Shown: positions 17,292 to 26,138 of the stretch, piece by piece
Position numbering within the stretch: the first letter of the stretch is position 1
Layout of the letters: every line of letters begins with the position of its first letter
NCBI GenBank assembly: GCA_020634375.1
Contig: JACKBX010000006.1
Span: 329,002-393,001, forward strand
Source of the DNA: Ardenticatenaceae bacterium
Lineage (GTDB): Bacteria; Chloroflexota; Anaerolineae; Promineifilales; Promineifilaceae
Reading direction: 5' to 3'
DNA: 64,000 nucleotides
The notes under the pieces: model-generated
Told to the model about the DNA's origin: nothing
The model's input: only the letters and a program-made list of their open reading frames with translations
The model's database searches: none
Program-made: the position numbers and the translations under genes

Positions 17292-18755
17292 ATCCTCTTT
17301 AAGTAACTTCAACAACCGGCCGTATCCCTCATCCCCCATCTTCCTATCCACAGCCGGTTCATACACGTCCACCGCAAACGAGCGGCGCACCAGCGCCCGG
17401 CCCTCGGCCAATGAGCCGATGTGCCCCAACGCCATCGCCTGCACCAGTACATTGCCAACGGCCGTTGCCTCCACCGGCCCCGTAATCACCTGCCGCCCGG
17501 TCGCATCAGCCGTAAACTGATTCAACAACTTGTTTTGCGTGCCGCCGCCGATGATGTGAATGGGGTCTAGCTGATAGCCCAAAATCGTTTCCAACTGGTC
17601 TAACACCCAGCGATATTTCAGTGCCAGACTTTCCAACGCGCAGCGCACAATCGCGCCCCGACTTTCTGGCACAGCCTGCCCGGTGCGCTGACAGTAGGCT
17701 TGAATCCGCGCGGGCATGTCGCCCGGCTTGAGAAAATCGGCGTCATCGGGATCAATGACAGCGGCGAGCGGTGGGGCAGCGGCGGCCATTTGTGTCAACG
17801 CTTCATAAGTAAAATCGTCGCCCTGCTGCGCCCAGGCGCGGCGGCATTCCTGCACCAGCCACAGCCCCATGATGTTGCGCGAAAAGCGGAATGTGCCATT
17901 AACGCCCCCTTCGTTGGTCATGTTGGCGGTGAGGGAACGGCCGTCAATCACCGCCCGTTCCACCTCTGCCCCCATAATTGACCAGGTGCCAGAGCTAATC
18001 CAGGCAAAACGCTCGCCAACCGCAGGCACGGCCGTTACCGCCGACCCCGTATCATGGCAGGCGGGCGCAATCACAGGAACGGGAACCCCCCATTCAGCTC
18101 GTAAATCCCCCAACACCGTGCCCGGCGGCACAATTTCCGGGAAGATGTGGCTGGGGATGCCCAACTGAGTCAACAGAGAGGTTGCCCAATTGCCTTGCAG
18201 CGGGTCGTAACACTGCGTCGTCGTGGCAATAGTGAACTCGCTCACTTTGCGCCCGGTTAGCCAATAATTGAACAGGTCGGGAATGGTGAGGAAGGTGTGC
18301 GCCATTTCCATCGCGGGCGAGTCGGCTACGACCATTGACAGCAGTTGGTAAAGCGTGTTGATGGACATGAACTGGATGCCGGTGTGGTCAAAAATGGCTT
18401 GTTTGCCTGCCCGCCGGAACGCTTCGTCGAGCATGGTGTCGGTACGGCCGTCGCGGTAATGAAACGGATTGCCCAGCAGCGTCCCCGCCTTATCCAGCAG
18501 CGCAAAATCCACACCCCAGGTATCCAGCCCGATGCCCGCCAATTCCGCCTGCTGCTGGGTCAGGGTCAGCCCTTGCTGAATTTCGTGCCACAGCCGCAGC
18601 ACATCCCAATGCAGGCCATCCGGTAGACGCACCGGCACATTAGCAAACCGGTGCGCCTCCGTCAGCGCCAGCCGCTCGCCATCAAACCGGCCCAAAATCG
18701 CACGCCCGCTCTCCGCGCCCAGGTCAAACGCCAGAAAATTTGTCGTTGTGGTCAT
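17289..18755 (-). CDS. rhaB: L-rhamnulokinase
   Basis: A 488-residue FGGY-family sugar kinase that phosphorylates L-rhamnulose at O-1 using ATP. Typical features are the N-terminal phosphate-binding FDLGAESGRAILG, the RhaB-like LPDGLHWDVLRLWHEI, GLDTWGVDFALLD and the C-terminal ATP-site IIGGGTQNKLLNQFTADATGR. Length matches RhaB. The ribosome binding site is weak (AAAGG). It acts between RhaI (15382) and a class II aldolase. A nested double hairpin occupies its leader, which may separate its transcript from the upstream M19 gene. Confidence 0.93.
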   Translation of the reverse strand: MTTTTNFLAFDLGAESGRAILGRFDGERLALTEAHRFANVPVRLPDGLHWDVLRLWHEIQQGLTLTQQQAELAGIGLDTWGVDFALLDKAGTLLGNPFHYRDGRTDTMLDEAFRRAGKQAIFDHTGIQFMSINTLYQLLSMVVADSPAMEMAHTFLTIPDLFNYWLTGRKVSEFTIATTTQCYDPLQGNWATSLLTQLGIPSHIFPEIVPPGTVLGDLRAEWGVPVPVIAPACHDTGSAVTAVPAVGERFAWISSGTWSIMGAEVERAVIDGRSLTANMTNEGGVNGTFRFSRNIMGLWLVQECRRAWAQQGDDFTYEALTQMAAAAPPLAAVIDPDDADFLKPGDMPARIQAYCQRTGQAVPESRGAIVRCALESLALKYRWVLDQLETILGYQLDPIHIIGGGTQNKLLNQFTADATGRQVITGPVEATAVGNVLVQAMALGHIGSLAEGRALVRRSFAVDVYEPAVDRKMGDEGYGRLLKLLKED

Positions 18756-18765
18756 GAAAAAACCT

Positions 18766-18919
18766 TTACCACGAAGACACGAAGAAAAGAAGATAAATTT
18801 TGTGATTATTCAGGTGAAGCCTGAGCTTGTCGAAGGCGGAGCCGGGCTTCGACAAGCTCAGCCCTCGACTAGATAGTTACCAAATTTTAATCTTCGTGTC
18901 CTTCGTGTCTTCGTGGTTA
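18766..18919. repeat. CCACGAAG-type hairpin, copy 5, carrying a nested second palindrome
   Basis: The outer arms (CCACGAAGACACGAAG and CTTCGTGTCCTTCGTGTCTTCG) are far apart because the loop holds another perfect 15-bp inverted repeat, CTGAGCTTGTCGAAG (18821-18835) and its complement (18847-18861). This is one repeat family inserted into another. Confidence 0.9.
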
Positions 18920-18929
18920 ACTCTTCTTC

Positions 18930-19907
18930 TTACTTCCAAACCTGCTCATACAACCGCAGCCAGTTCCCGCCCATGATTTTTTGCGTATCGGCGGCGGAAT
19001 AGCCATTTGCCAGCAATGCGGCCGTGACATTGCCCGTCTCGGCAGCCGAAGCAAAGTTTTGTACTGGCGGCATTTCTTGCATGAACGTGGCTACATCCAC
19101 CGGCAGCCCTTGCAGAACGGCTGCCGAGACTTCTTTAGGCATTTCTTCCATAAAATCTGGCCCCAGCGCCACATGGTCAGGCCCGACGAGTTGCACCAGA
19201 TAATCAATGGCGGCTACATAATCTTCAACCTTTGCCGGAAGATTGTTTGTGAGCATGGCCGGGAAGGAAACCGCCCCGATGACGCCGCCTTTGGCCGCAC
19301 ACGCTTTGATCGCCTCGTCAGTTTTGTTACGTGGATGGGCGAACTGCGTGATCGCGTTGGCATGGGTGATCGCGATTGGGCCATCCGAAAGTTCGATGGC
19401 GTCAAGCGTGGTTTGCGGCCCGCAGTGCGATACGTCAATGAGCAGCCCCAACCGGTTCATCTCGGCGACGACCTCTTTGCCAAATGCGGTTAACCCTTTA
19501 TCTTCCGGGGCCTGACAGCCAAAGCCAACCAGGTTCTCGAAGTTGTAGGTGAGCTGGATAATACGCACGCCTAAGTCGTAGTAGGTTTTCAACAGTTCCA
19601 GCCTATCGGCAATGGGATTGGTGTCTTGAAAGCCGAAGATGAAGCCGGTTTTTCCGGCCGTTTTGGCGGCGTGAATGTCGGCCACAGAACGTACCTGTGT
19701 GGCGATACGGCCGTGTTTTTCCACCTGTTGTTTCATTTGCCGAATCATCTCCAGGGCTTCGTCGGGCTTGTGCCAGGCGGAGATGGTGGCGTTTACGGCC
19801 GTAATTCCCCCTGCATGAATTCGTTCAATCACTGCATCACTAAAAAACCAACTGGCATTCAGGCCGTCAATGATGATACTGTCTCGATGTAATTGTGTTG
19901 CATCCAT
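18930..19907 (-). CDS. M19 membrane-dipeptidase-like protein with altered metal site
   Basis: A 325-residue TIM-barrel protein of the renal dipeptidase (M19) family. The downstream histidine motifs IDVSHCG and ITHANA and the late aspartate ALGPDF are present. The first zinc ligands are not: the usual DGHND reads DGLNAS, and the bridging glutamate position appears as GFQDTNP. Hydrolase activity with the normal two-zinc centre is therefore doubtful; a one-metal enzyme or another substrate is possible. The start at 19907 (MDATQL) follows AGAGAGA; an upstream ATG at 19937 lies in repeat-adjacent DNA. No signal peptide is seen despite the family name. Confidence 0.82.
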   Translation of the reverse strand: MDATQLHRDSIIIDGLNASWFFSDAVIERIHAGGITAVNATISAWHKPDEALEMIRQMKQQVEKHGRIATQVRSVADIHAAKTAGKTGFIFGFQDTNPIADRLELLKTYYDLGVRIIQLTYNFENLVGFGCQAPEDKGLTAFGKEVVAEMNRLGLLIDVSHCGPQTTLDAIELSDGPIAITHANAITQFAHPRNKTDEAIKACAAKGGVIGAVSFPAMLTNNLPAKVEDYVAAIDYLVQLVGPDHVALGPDFMEEMPKEVSAAVLQGLPVDVATFMQEMPPVQNFASAAETGNVTAALLANGYSAADTQKIMGGNWLRLYEQVWK

Positions 19908-19930
19908 AAAAATCTCTCTTTGTTTTTGGA

Positions 19931-19991
19931 TTACCACGAAGGCACGAAGGACACGAAGATATTCCTTCTTTTCTTCGTGGCTTCGTGGTTA
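19931..19991. repeat. CCACGAAG-type hairpin, copy 6
   Basis: CCACGAAGGCACGAAGGACACGAAG and TTCTTCGTGGCTTCGTGG around a short AT-rich loop, between the M19 gene and the MFS gene. Confidence 0.9.
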
Positions 19992-19998
19992 TATTTTT

Positions 19999-21186
19999 TT
20001 ACGCCGATTCCGTTCGCTGCACCGCCCACAAAAGCAGTAGCAGCAGCAGGCTCAAGCCACTTTGCAGCAAAAAGACCGAACTAAACCCGATGTTGTCCGT
20101 CAGGCTGGTAAAAATGGCGTCGCCGCCGGCCAGTCCCACATTCAACAGCGCCATTGTCAGTGCGAATATCGTGCCCGCCGCTTTAGCCTGAGTCCGCTCC
20201 ATGGCAATGCTCAGATAAATCGTGTTAATCATGCCAAAAATAAGCCCGGCAAATCCGCCGATAACAAATGACATGCCGAGAGAAGGGCCGGTGCTCCAAG
20301 CAAACAGCGCCACGCTCCACAACAAAAACAGGCCCACACGCACCCCAAACTGCGGATAACGGCGCAGCAAAGGCACGGAAACGGCCGCGCCAATGATGAT
20401 GCCCAGGCTGTTAACGGCTCCGTACAGTCCCACCTGGTCGCTGTTCGCGCCCAACTCCTTGCTCATGTAGTAGGTAAACAGCCCGACGACGCCGACCACA
20501 AACGCGCCAAAGGCCAGCGATAACAGCGCCACCACGCCATACGATGGCGTGAGAATCTGGCGCAGCGCGCCCCACTCAAATGCCTGGTCTGCCGGACGTT
20601 CGGCTGGTTCGCGCAGGGGGAGTAGCCAGAAGAGGGGCAATGCCAGGAAGACGGCCGTAATCAAAAAAGCGGCCGTGTATCCCATACGCTGCGCCACTGC
20701 GCCAAACACCAACGCCATAATAATGATGGCCCCGAAGCGTCCCACCAACATCGAAGCCTGCACCGCCTGCCGGTCGCTGCTGGCCGTCGTATCCACTGCC
20801 AACCCGTCAGCCGACGAATCCATCAGGGCAATGCTGAAGATAAAAATAGTCAGCATCGCACCAAACAGGACGAGGTTCTTACCCGGTGCGATAAAAGCCA
20901 GCGCGGCAAAGGCAATCACGCTCAACACAATGCCTAGAATGATGTAGGGCAGCCGGTGCCCGCGCCCCAACAGATTCACCCGGTCGCTGATAATGCCAAA
21001 AAAGATTTTGAGAATGAAGGGCAGCAGAGCTACCACGTTCAGCCAGGCAATCTGGTCGGCGGTAATGCCTTCGCTGTCCAGATAGGGTTTATGAAACAGC
21101 GACATGTAGGCAAACAGCACGCCCTGTACAAAATACAGAATGAAAAACAACGACAACTTATAACGTCTCGACTTCTCAGCAATCAT
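19999..21186 (-). CDS. Major facilitator superfamily transporter
   Basis: A 395-residue integral membrane protein with about 12 hydrophobic helices and the loop 2-3 signature region KIFFGIISDRVNLLGRGHRLPY (D-R-x5-G-R-x-R, the MFS motif A). A second motif-like segment occurs after helix 6-7. The general shape resembles the sugar/AmpG-like or BT1-like carriers, but the substrate cannot be read from sequence. An excellent ribosome binding site (AGGAGG) stands just before the start. It sits between an M19-type protein and RidA in the catabolic island, so it may import a peptide or amino-acid derivative; that is a guess. Confidence 0.87.
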   Translation of the reverse strand: MIAEKSRRYKLSLFFILYFVQGVLFAYMSLFHKPYLDSEGITADQIAWLNVVALLPFILKIFFGIISDRVNLLGRGHRLPYIILGIVLSVIAFAALAFIAPGKNLVLFGAMLTIFIFSIALMDSSADGLAVDTTASSDRQAVQASMLVGRFGAIIIMALVFGAVAQRMGYTAAFLITAVFLALPLFWLLPLREPAERPADQAFEWGALRQILTPSYGVVALLSLAFGAFVVGVVGLFTYYMSKELGANSDQVGLYGAVNSLGIIIGAAVSVPLLRRYPQFGVRVGLFLLWSVALFAWSTGPSLGMSFVIGGFAGLIFGMINTIYLSIAMERTQAKAAGTIFALTMALLNVGLAGGDAIFTSLTDNIGFSSVFLLQSGLSLLLLLLLWAVQRTESA

Positions 21187-21206
21187 TTCTACCTCCTAAA
21201 AAACAT

Positions 21207-21267
21207 TTACCACGAAGACACGAAGGGCACGAAGTTTTACCTTCTTTTCTTCGTGTCTTCGTGGTTA
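21207..21267. repeat. CCACGAAG-type hairpin, copy 7
   Basis: A full hairpin between the MFS gene and ridA-like gene. Its last bases (GGTTAA) supply the stop codon of the RidA reading frame. Confidence 0.9.
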
Positions 21268-21654
21268 ACTCTCCTCTTCTCGCAATGCGACAACTGCATC
21301 TACCATGATCAATCCGGCGGGCAGGGTGGTTTGTACGGGGGTGCGTGCGGGATAGGGTTGGGGGAAGTAACGGCCGTACACCTCATTCATCGCCCCAAAA
21401 TTTGCCCAGTCCGTCAGATACACCGTCACCTTCACCACATCGGCCATCGTTGCCCCGGCCGCTTCCACAATGGCCTGCACATTGGCAAACGCGCGTTCCG
21501 CCTGGGCCGCAAAATCGCCATCTATCGGCCGCCCGGTGGCCGGGTCCAATGGCCCCTGCCCGGAAACATAAAGCTGCGGCCCGGCCGTCACAATTCCTTG
21601 CGAATAGGGGCCAATTGGCTGCGCGCCTTTGTCCGTGTGAATCGGCCGTTTCAT
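21265..21654 (-). CDS. RidA-family enamine/imine deaminase
   Basis: A 129-residue RidA (YjgF/UK114) homologue. The conserved GPYSQGIVTAGPQLYVSGQGPLD, FANVQAIVEAAGATMADVVKVTVYLTD and the C-terminal Arg region PARTPVQTTLPAG match the family, which hydrolyses reactive enamines and imines released by PLP enzymes. The start at 21654 overlaps the stop of the SnoaL-like gene (ATGA), so they are translationally coupled. A PLP-dependent tyrosine phenol-lyase-like gene and an ornithine-cyclodeaminase homologue lie just upstream; both chemistries make such intermediates, which fits a local clean-up role. Confidence 0.9.
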   Translation of the reverse strand: MKRPIHTDKGAQPIGPYSQGIVTAGPQLYVSGQGPLDPATGRPIDGDFAAQAERAFANVQAIVEAAGATMADVVKVTVYLTDWANFGAMNEVYGRYFPQPYPARTPVQTTLPAGLIMVDAVVALREEES

Positions 21655-22073
21655 TTGAGTTTCCCTTGCAGCCGCCATATCAGCCGCGTCACCTTTGTCA
21701 GTAAACCGCTGATGCCTGGCGGGCTGTAGGGTACATAGGATTGCATCCGCTTGAATTTATTGCCTTCCACTTCAAAAACAAATACCTGATCGATTTTTAA
21801 TTCCATCCCGCCTTTGAAGACGTGGTGCGTGTCCAACTCTGCTGCACCAACGCGCCCATCATCCCAATAATGGCGAATGGCAAACCCTGGCTTTTCCATA
21901 TTGCCCAATCCCCATTCCATACCTTGCCGAATGGCAGCCGTGCCCATCATACGTGGTACCGGATAATGCGGATCGTACAATACGGCATCCTCCGCAAAAT
22001 ACTTCATTACGCTTTCCAAATTCTTTGACTCAAAAGCTGCAATTAATCCTTCAAATGTTTCTTTTGCTGTCAT
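21651..22073 (-). CDS. SnoaL / NTF2-like protein
   Basis: A 140-residue single-domain protein of the SnoaL/NTF2 cone fold, seen in the opening MTAKETFEGLIAAFESKNLE, the pattern MKYFAEDAVLYDPH and a terminal beta-rich half. Members are small polyketide cyclases, isomerases or ligand-binding proteins; no reaction can be assigned here. The start at 22073 is chosen for AGGAAG 8 bases upstream; an ATG at 22094 is also open. Its stop overlaps the RidA start. Confidence 0.78.
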   Translation of the reverse strand: MTAKETFEGLIAAFESKNLESVMKYFAEDAVLYDPHYPVPRMMGTAAIRQGMEWGLGNMEKPGFAIRHYWDDGRVGAAELDTHHVFKGGMELKIDQVFVFEVEGNKFKRMQSYVPYSPPGISGLLTKVTRLIWRLQGKLK

Positions 22074-22207
22074 GTTCGCTTCTTCCTTATTCATCCTAAC
22101 CTGGATAAGCTAGAGCCAATTCCTCGTATAAAAGCGCAAAGGAAACATCCTTGCGTCTTTGCACGAGGGTTTCTCGTAAGTTGTGTAAGAATCTAACTGG
22201 TAAAGTG

Positions 22208-23185
22208 CTAATTGTTAAGCTGCTGTCCAATGCCCGCAGCGATTGCCAGGTGGTAAACCTTAGATGCTGCGGCTACATCTTGGATAGCCAGCCCTACGGA
22301 TTTAAATAGCGTGATTTCTTCTCCACTTTCCCGGCCTGGTTTTTCGCCGGTGATAAGCTGGCCCAATTCAGCATGAATGTTGCCCTTGTTGATAGTGCCA
22401 TCTTGCAGCGGGATGATTAAGTCACCTGCTTCGGCGAGGCAAGCGGCAGTTTGGTCGGTGATGATTTTGGCGCGGGCAACGGCCGTACTATCCAATTCCC
22501 GCCACTGCGCCGCATGGGAGCCAATACCGTTAATGTGGACGCCGGAACGCAGCCAGTTGCCATCAAAAATCGGCTCGTGGGCTGTGGTTGCTGTCACCAA
22601 AATGTCAGCGGCGGCAACCGCTTGCTGCACATCTTCGGCCACACTTACGTCAATGTTCAACTTCGCGCTCATTTCAGCGGCAAAGCGCACGGCCGTTTCC
22701 CGATTCAACTCCACCACCTGCACCCGCTCAATAGGGCGTACTGCACAAGCCGCCATCAACTGTGTTTGTGCTTGCACACCTGCGCCAAAAATAGTCACCT
22801 CCTTTGCGTCTTCACGCGCTAAATATTTGGCGGCTACGCCACCCACTGCACCTGTACGAACGGCCGTCAAATATCCCGCATCCATCACTGCCAACAGCCG
22901 TCCCGTATCCGGTTCCAGCAAGAGCAGCGTGCCATTCACCACCGGCAGACCCTTGGCCGCATTGCCGCCAAACAGCGTCACTACTTTGATACCCAGCCCG
23001 CCATTGTCACCGCCGATGAAGGCTGGCATGGCTGCGCCGCCACCGCCATTTCCGGCAAAGCCCAATCGCGGCGGCATCACGGTCTTGCCCAGGGCCAGTT
23101 GACGGAATGCGGATTCAACGGCCGTGATCGCCGCCTCCATCGTCAAAACCGATTCAATATCGTGTTGATTCAACCAAATCGCCAT
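22208..23185 (-). CDS. Ornithine cyclodeaminase / mu-crystallin family protein
   Basis: A 325-residue NAD(P)-binding protein of the OCD/mu-crystallin family. Motifs are MPPRLGFAGNGG, GLPVVNGTLLLLEPDTGRLLAVMD, LTAVRTGAVGGVAAKYLA and the Rossmann loop VTIFGAGVQAQTQL. Members include ornithine cyclodeaminase, alanine dehydrogenase and ketimine reductases; which applies is not visible. AAGGAA precedes the start. About 130 bases without a gene separate it from the SnoaL-like gene downstream. Neighbouring RidA and PLP lyase genes suggest amino-acid or imine metabolism. Confidence 0.9.
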   Translation of the reverse strand: MAIWLNQHDIESVLTMEAAITAVESAFRQLALGKTVMPPRLGFAGNGGGGAAMPAFIGGDNGGLGIKVVTLFGGNAAKGLPVVNGTLLLLEPDTGRLLAVMDAGYLTAVRTGAVGGVAAKYLAREDAKEVTIFGAGVQAQTQLMAACAVRPIERVQVVELNRETAVRFAAEMSAKLNIDVSVAEDVQQAVAAADILVTATTAHEPIFDGNWLRSGVHINGIGSHAAQWRELDSTAVARAKIITDQTAACLAEAGDLIIPLQDGTINKGNIHAELGQLITGEKPGRESGEEITLFKSVGLAIQDVAAASKVYHLAIAAGIGQQLNN

Positions 23186-23201
23186 ACCGGTTCCTTTTGA
23201 T

Positions 23202-23284
23202 CACCACGAAGGCACGAAGATTAGAAGAAAAACTTCGTGTCCCTTCGGCGTTGCTCAGGACAAGCCTTCGTGTCTTCGTGGTTT
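23202..23284. repeat. CCACGAAG-type hairpin, copy 8, with inserted second repeat
   Basis: A hairpin whose right arm is interrupted by CCTTCGGCGTTGCTCAGGAC...(23242-23266). The reverse complement of this insert is also found in the copy at 42571, so both carry the same secondary element. Confidence 0.87.
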
Positions 23285-23287
23285 CCG

Positions 23288-24703
23288 TTAGATTCGCTCA
23301 AACCGCGCCTGGAAAAAGCGCAGATACTGCGGCTCATATACCATCTTCAAGCCGTGCGTTTGCTCGCGGTTGTCATAAATTGCCTTGACCGACTCCGCTA
23401 CCACGTCCATGTGCGCTTGCGTGTACACCCGGCGTGGAATCGTCAGCCGCGTTAGCTCCAGCGCCGGATAACGATGGTCGCCCGTTTTCGGGTCACGCCC
23501 GGCGCTGACCACGCCCCGTTCCATGCTGCGCACCCCGGAATCCAGGTACAACTCCGCCGCCAGCGTTTGCGACGGGAACTGATTTTGTGGGATGTGTGGG
23601 TAAAAGCGTTTCGCATCCAAAAAAATGGCGTGACCGCCCACTGGCTGCACAATAGGAACGCCCCAATCCGTCAGCAGTTCGCCCAAGTAGCGCACCTGGC
23701 CTACCCGCGCTTGCACATGCTCATCTTGCACTGACTCAACGATGCCTAATGCCAACGCTTCCATGTCACGCCCAGCCATGCCCCCATAGGTGTGCAGCCC
23801 TTCGTAAACCACCACCATGTTCCGTGCCAGGTCAAACACATCTTCGTGATTCACTGCCAGCCAGCCGCCGATGTTCACCAGATTGTCTTTCTTGGCGCTC
23901 ATCCACGCGCCATCTGTGTAGCTGCAAAACTCTTTCAGGATAGCGGCAATCGGTTTATCAGCATACCCCTCTTCCCGCTCTTGAATGAAGAAGCAATTTT
24001 CCACCATGCGTGTGGCGTCCAGATAAACGCGGATGCCGTGCCGGTCGCACAATTCGCGCAGGGCGCGGACATTAGCCATGCTCACCGGCTGCCCACCGGC
24101 CATATTCACCGTACCCGCCAGGCTGATGTAGGCAATATTATCTGCTCCTTCGCGGTCAATGAGCGCCTGTACTTTATCCAGGTCTACATTGCCCTTGAAC
24201 GGGTGCAGGCTGGTCGGATCGTGCGCTTCGTCAATAATGACATCGACAAAGGTGCCACCAGCCAGCTCCTGATGCAGCCGCGTGGTGGTGAAGTACATAT
24301 TGCCGGGCACAAATTGTCCCTTTTTGATGACGGCCTGGCTAATAAGGTGTTCCGCGCCGCGCCCCTGATGCGTGGGCACAATGTAGCGGTAGCCGTAGTA
24401 AGTCTGGATGGCTTCTTCCAGATGGTAGAAGTTGACGCTGCCCGCATACGCTTCGTCGCCCAACATCATGCCCGCCCATTGGCGGTCGCTCATGGCGCTG
24501 GTGCCGCTGTCGGTGAGCAGGTCAATGTACACGTCGGCAGAGCGCAGCAGGAAGGTGTTGTAGCCAGCATCTGCGGCTGCCTGTTCTCGCTGTTCGCGGC
24601 TGATCATGTGAATGGGTTCAACCATTTTGATTTTCCAGGGTTCTGCCCAGGAACGGCGGCCAAACTGTTGCCCCATTGTTTGAGGAATGTGATGATCTGT
24701 CAT
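23288..24703 (-). CDS. Tyrosine phenol-lyase-like beta-eliminating lyase
   Basis: A 471-residue PLP enzyme of the tryptophanase/tyrosine phenol-lyase family. The PLP lysine lies in MSAKKDNLVNIGG. Two positions that separate the activities read as in tyrosine phenol-lyase: FTTTRLHQE (Thr where tryptophanase has Asp) and GVRSMERGVVSAG (Arg where tryptophanase has Ile). Long stretches such as LLTDSGTSAMSDRQWAGMM also follow the phenol-lyase. It would split L-tyrosine into phenol, pyruvate and ammonia. AAGGAG precedes the start. Downstream OCD and RidA homologues fit handling of imine products. Family certain; activity likely. Confidence 0.9.
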   Translation of the reverse strand: MTDHHIPQTMGQQFGRRSWAEPWKIKMVEPIHMISREQREQAAADAGYNTFLLRSADVYIDLLTDSGTSAMSDRQWAGMMLGDEAYAGSVNFYHLEEAIQTYYGYRYIVPTHQGRGAEHLISQAVIKKGQFVPGNMYFTTTRLHQELAGGTFVDVIIDEAHDPTSLHPFKGNVDLDKVQALIDREGADNIAYISLAGTVNMAGGQPVSMANVRALRELCDRHGIRVYLDATRMVENCFFIQEREEGYADKPIAAILKEFCSYTDGAWMSAKKDNLVNIGGWLAVNHEDVFDLARNMVVVYEGLHTYGGMAGRDMEALALGIVESVQDEHVQARVGQVRYLGELLTDWGVPIVQPVGGHAIFLDAKRFYPHIPQNQFPSQTLAAELYLDSGVRSMERGVVSAGRDPKTGDHRYPALELTRLTIPRRVYTQAHMDVVAESVKAIYDNREQTHGLKMVYEPQYLRFFQARFERI

Positions 24704-25600
24704 GTTTTCTCCTTATGGTTTGAATACACTGATGAACATTAACTTCATGTTCTGTCGCTATTTTACGCCTATAGTTGATATTGGCCTGGTTTGAGTATCA
24801 CGGCCGTTTCTCCCGGTAAAATCACTTCTGCTGTTGTGTTGTCAGGAACGGTGAGGTTGAGTTGGAAACGGCCGTTCTCAACCCGCCAGTCCACCTCAAT
24901 CATCCCGTGCGGAGTGGGGAAAGTGCCGCGTGCCCAGGCCAGGTCTGCCGGCTGCGGCGCAACGCGGAAATGGCCGAATCCCGCTTGCAGCGGCATAATT
25001 CCCAGCACATCTGTCGAAAGGTCAAACGTGGGCGTAGCCGAAAACGCATGGCACAAACTGGTTAACTCGTCAATTTGCCACGTCTCGCGGAACGTGTCGT
25101 CTCCGGCATCTACCAGTGCGCCCCAATGGCGGCGGATGTTGTCCAACAGCGCGTCGGGCCGTCCGGCCTTGCTGATGGCGCGGTGCAGATGGTGGGCAAA
25201 GAAGGGCTGCGCCATCACCACATGTCTTTCCTCATCAAAATTGTCATACGTCGTTTCCCGCTCGCCCATGCGCGTGAGCAAAACCCGCTCCGGGTCTAAA
25301 ATGGCGTCTAAGATGCGCTCCCAGCGCGATGGCGGAGCCACATCAAAAGCGATGACGGCCGCATTGCTCTGCTGGCTTACCCGGCGACTGCCCCGCGCAT
25401 CCACATAAACGCCGCGCTCCTCGTCCCAGAGGTGGCGGTTGATGGCTGCCGTTACGCGGTCGGCTAACTGCTGCCAGCAGGCGCTGTCTTGCGCGTAGTC
25501 AGCATTATCAACCAGGGTGACGGCCGTTCGCAAAGCCGCCACAAATTGGGCATTCAACGCCGTGACCTGACCGCGTTTATCCAGTTCGGCCCAGTCAATG

Positions 25601-25605
25601 AAAAA
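25601..25605 (-). other. Frameshift site in the GH78 gene (homopolymer A5/T5)
   Basis: Five T on the coding strand. Four would keep the frame through WIFIDWAELDKRG, a typical GH78 sequence; five lead to a stop two codons later. Confidence 0.8.
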
Positions 25606-26098
25606 TCCAATGCGGTACATCGGCCAGCAAATCATCGGCATTGAGATATTGCTCAAACCAGCCAATGGCCCGCGCCGCCGCCGGATACAATTCGCGGGTC
25701 AACGTTGCGTCGCCGCTGTACAGCGTGTATTTCTCCAACGCCATCAGCCAGTACAGCGTGAAATCGGGGATGTTGATGAAACGTTTGACGGCAAAATCGC
25801 CGGGGGCGCACATCATCGTCAGGCCGTCGGCAAGCTGCGATTGGGCGATCTGGCGCAGCAGCCGAGCCGCCAGCGCCGTGTCGCCAAACGCAGCAAAGTT
25901 GATCAACATTTCCACGTAGCCGTCGCCCATCCACTGCCGCTGCTCGCGGGAAGGGCAGTCAATATAGGCGTCGTGCATACAGAGACGCAATGTGTTGCGC
26001 CCCACCTGCCAGACGCGGTTGAGCCGCTCGTCGGAGCAGGCAAATTGGCCGCGCTCTTGCACGGGATAGCCGGTGTGGTTGATGGCGATGCTGTGGAT

Positions 26099-26138
26099 TT
26101 GGAGATTAGAGATTAGAGATTGGGGATTGGAGATTGGA
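26099..26138. repeat. AGATTAG/AGATTGG repeat embedded in the GH78 coding sequence
   Basis: Six imperfect units of the form GAGATTAGAGATTGGG inside the GH78 gene. On the coding strand they read in frame as PISNPQSLISNLQ, placed between VTVRH and IHSIAIN in a surface-loop position between two domains. It looks like an intergenic-type repeat that entered the gene without breaking it. Confidence 0.75.
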
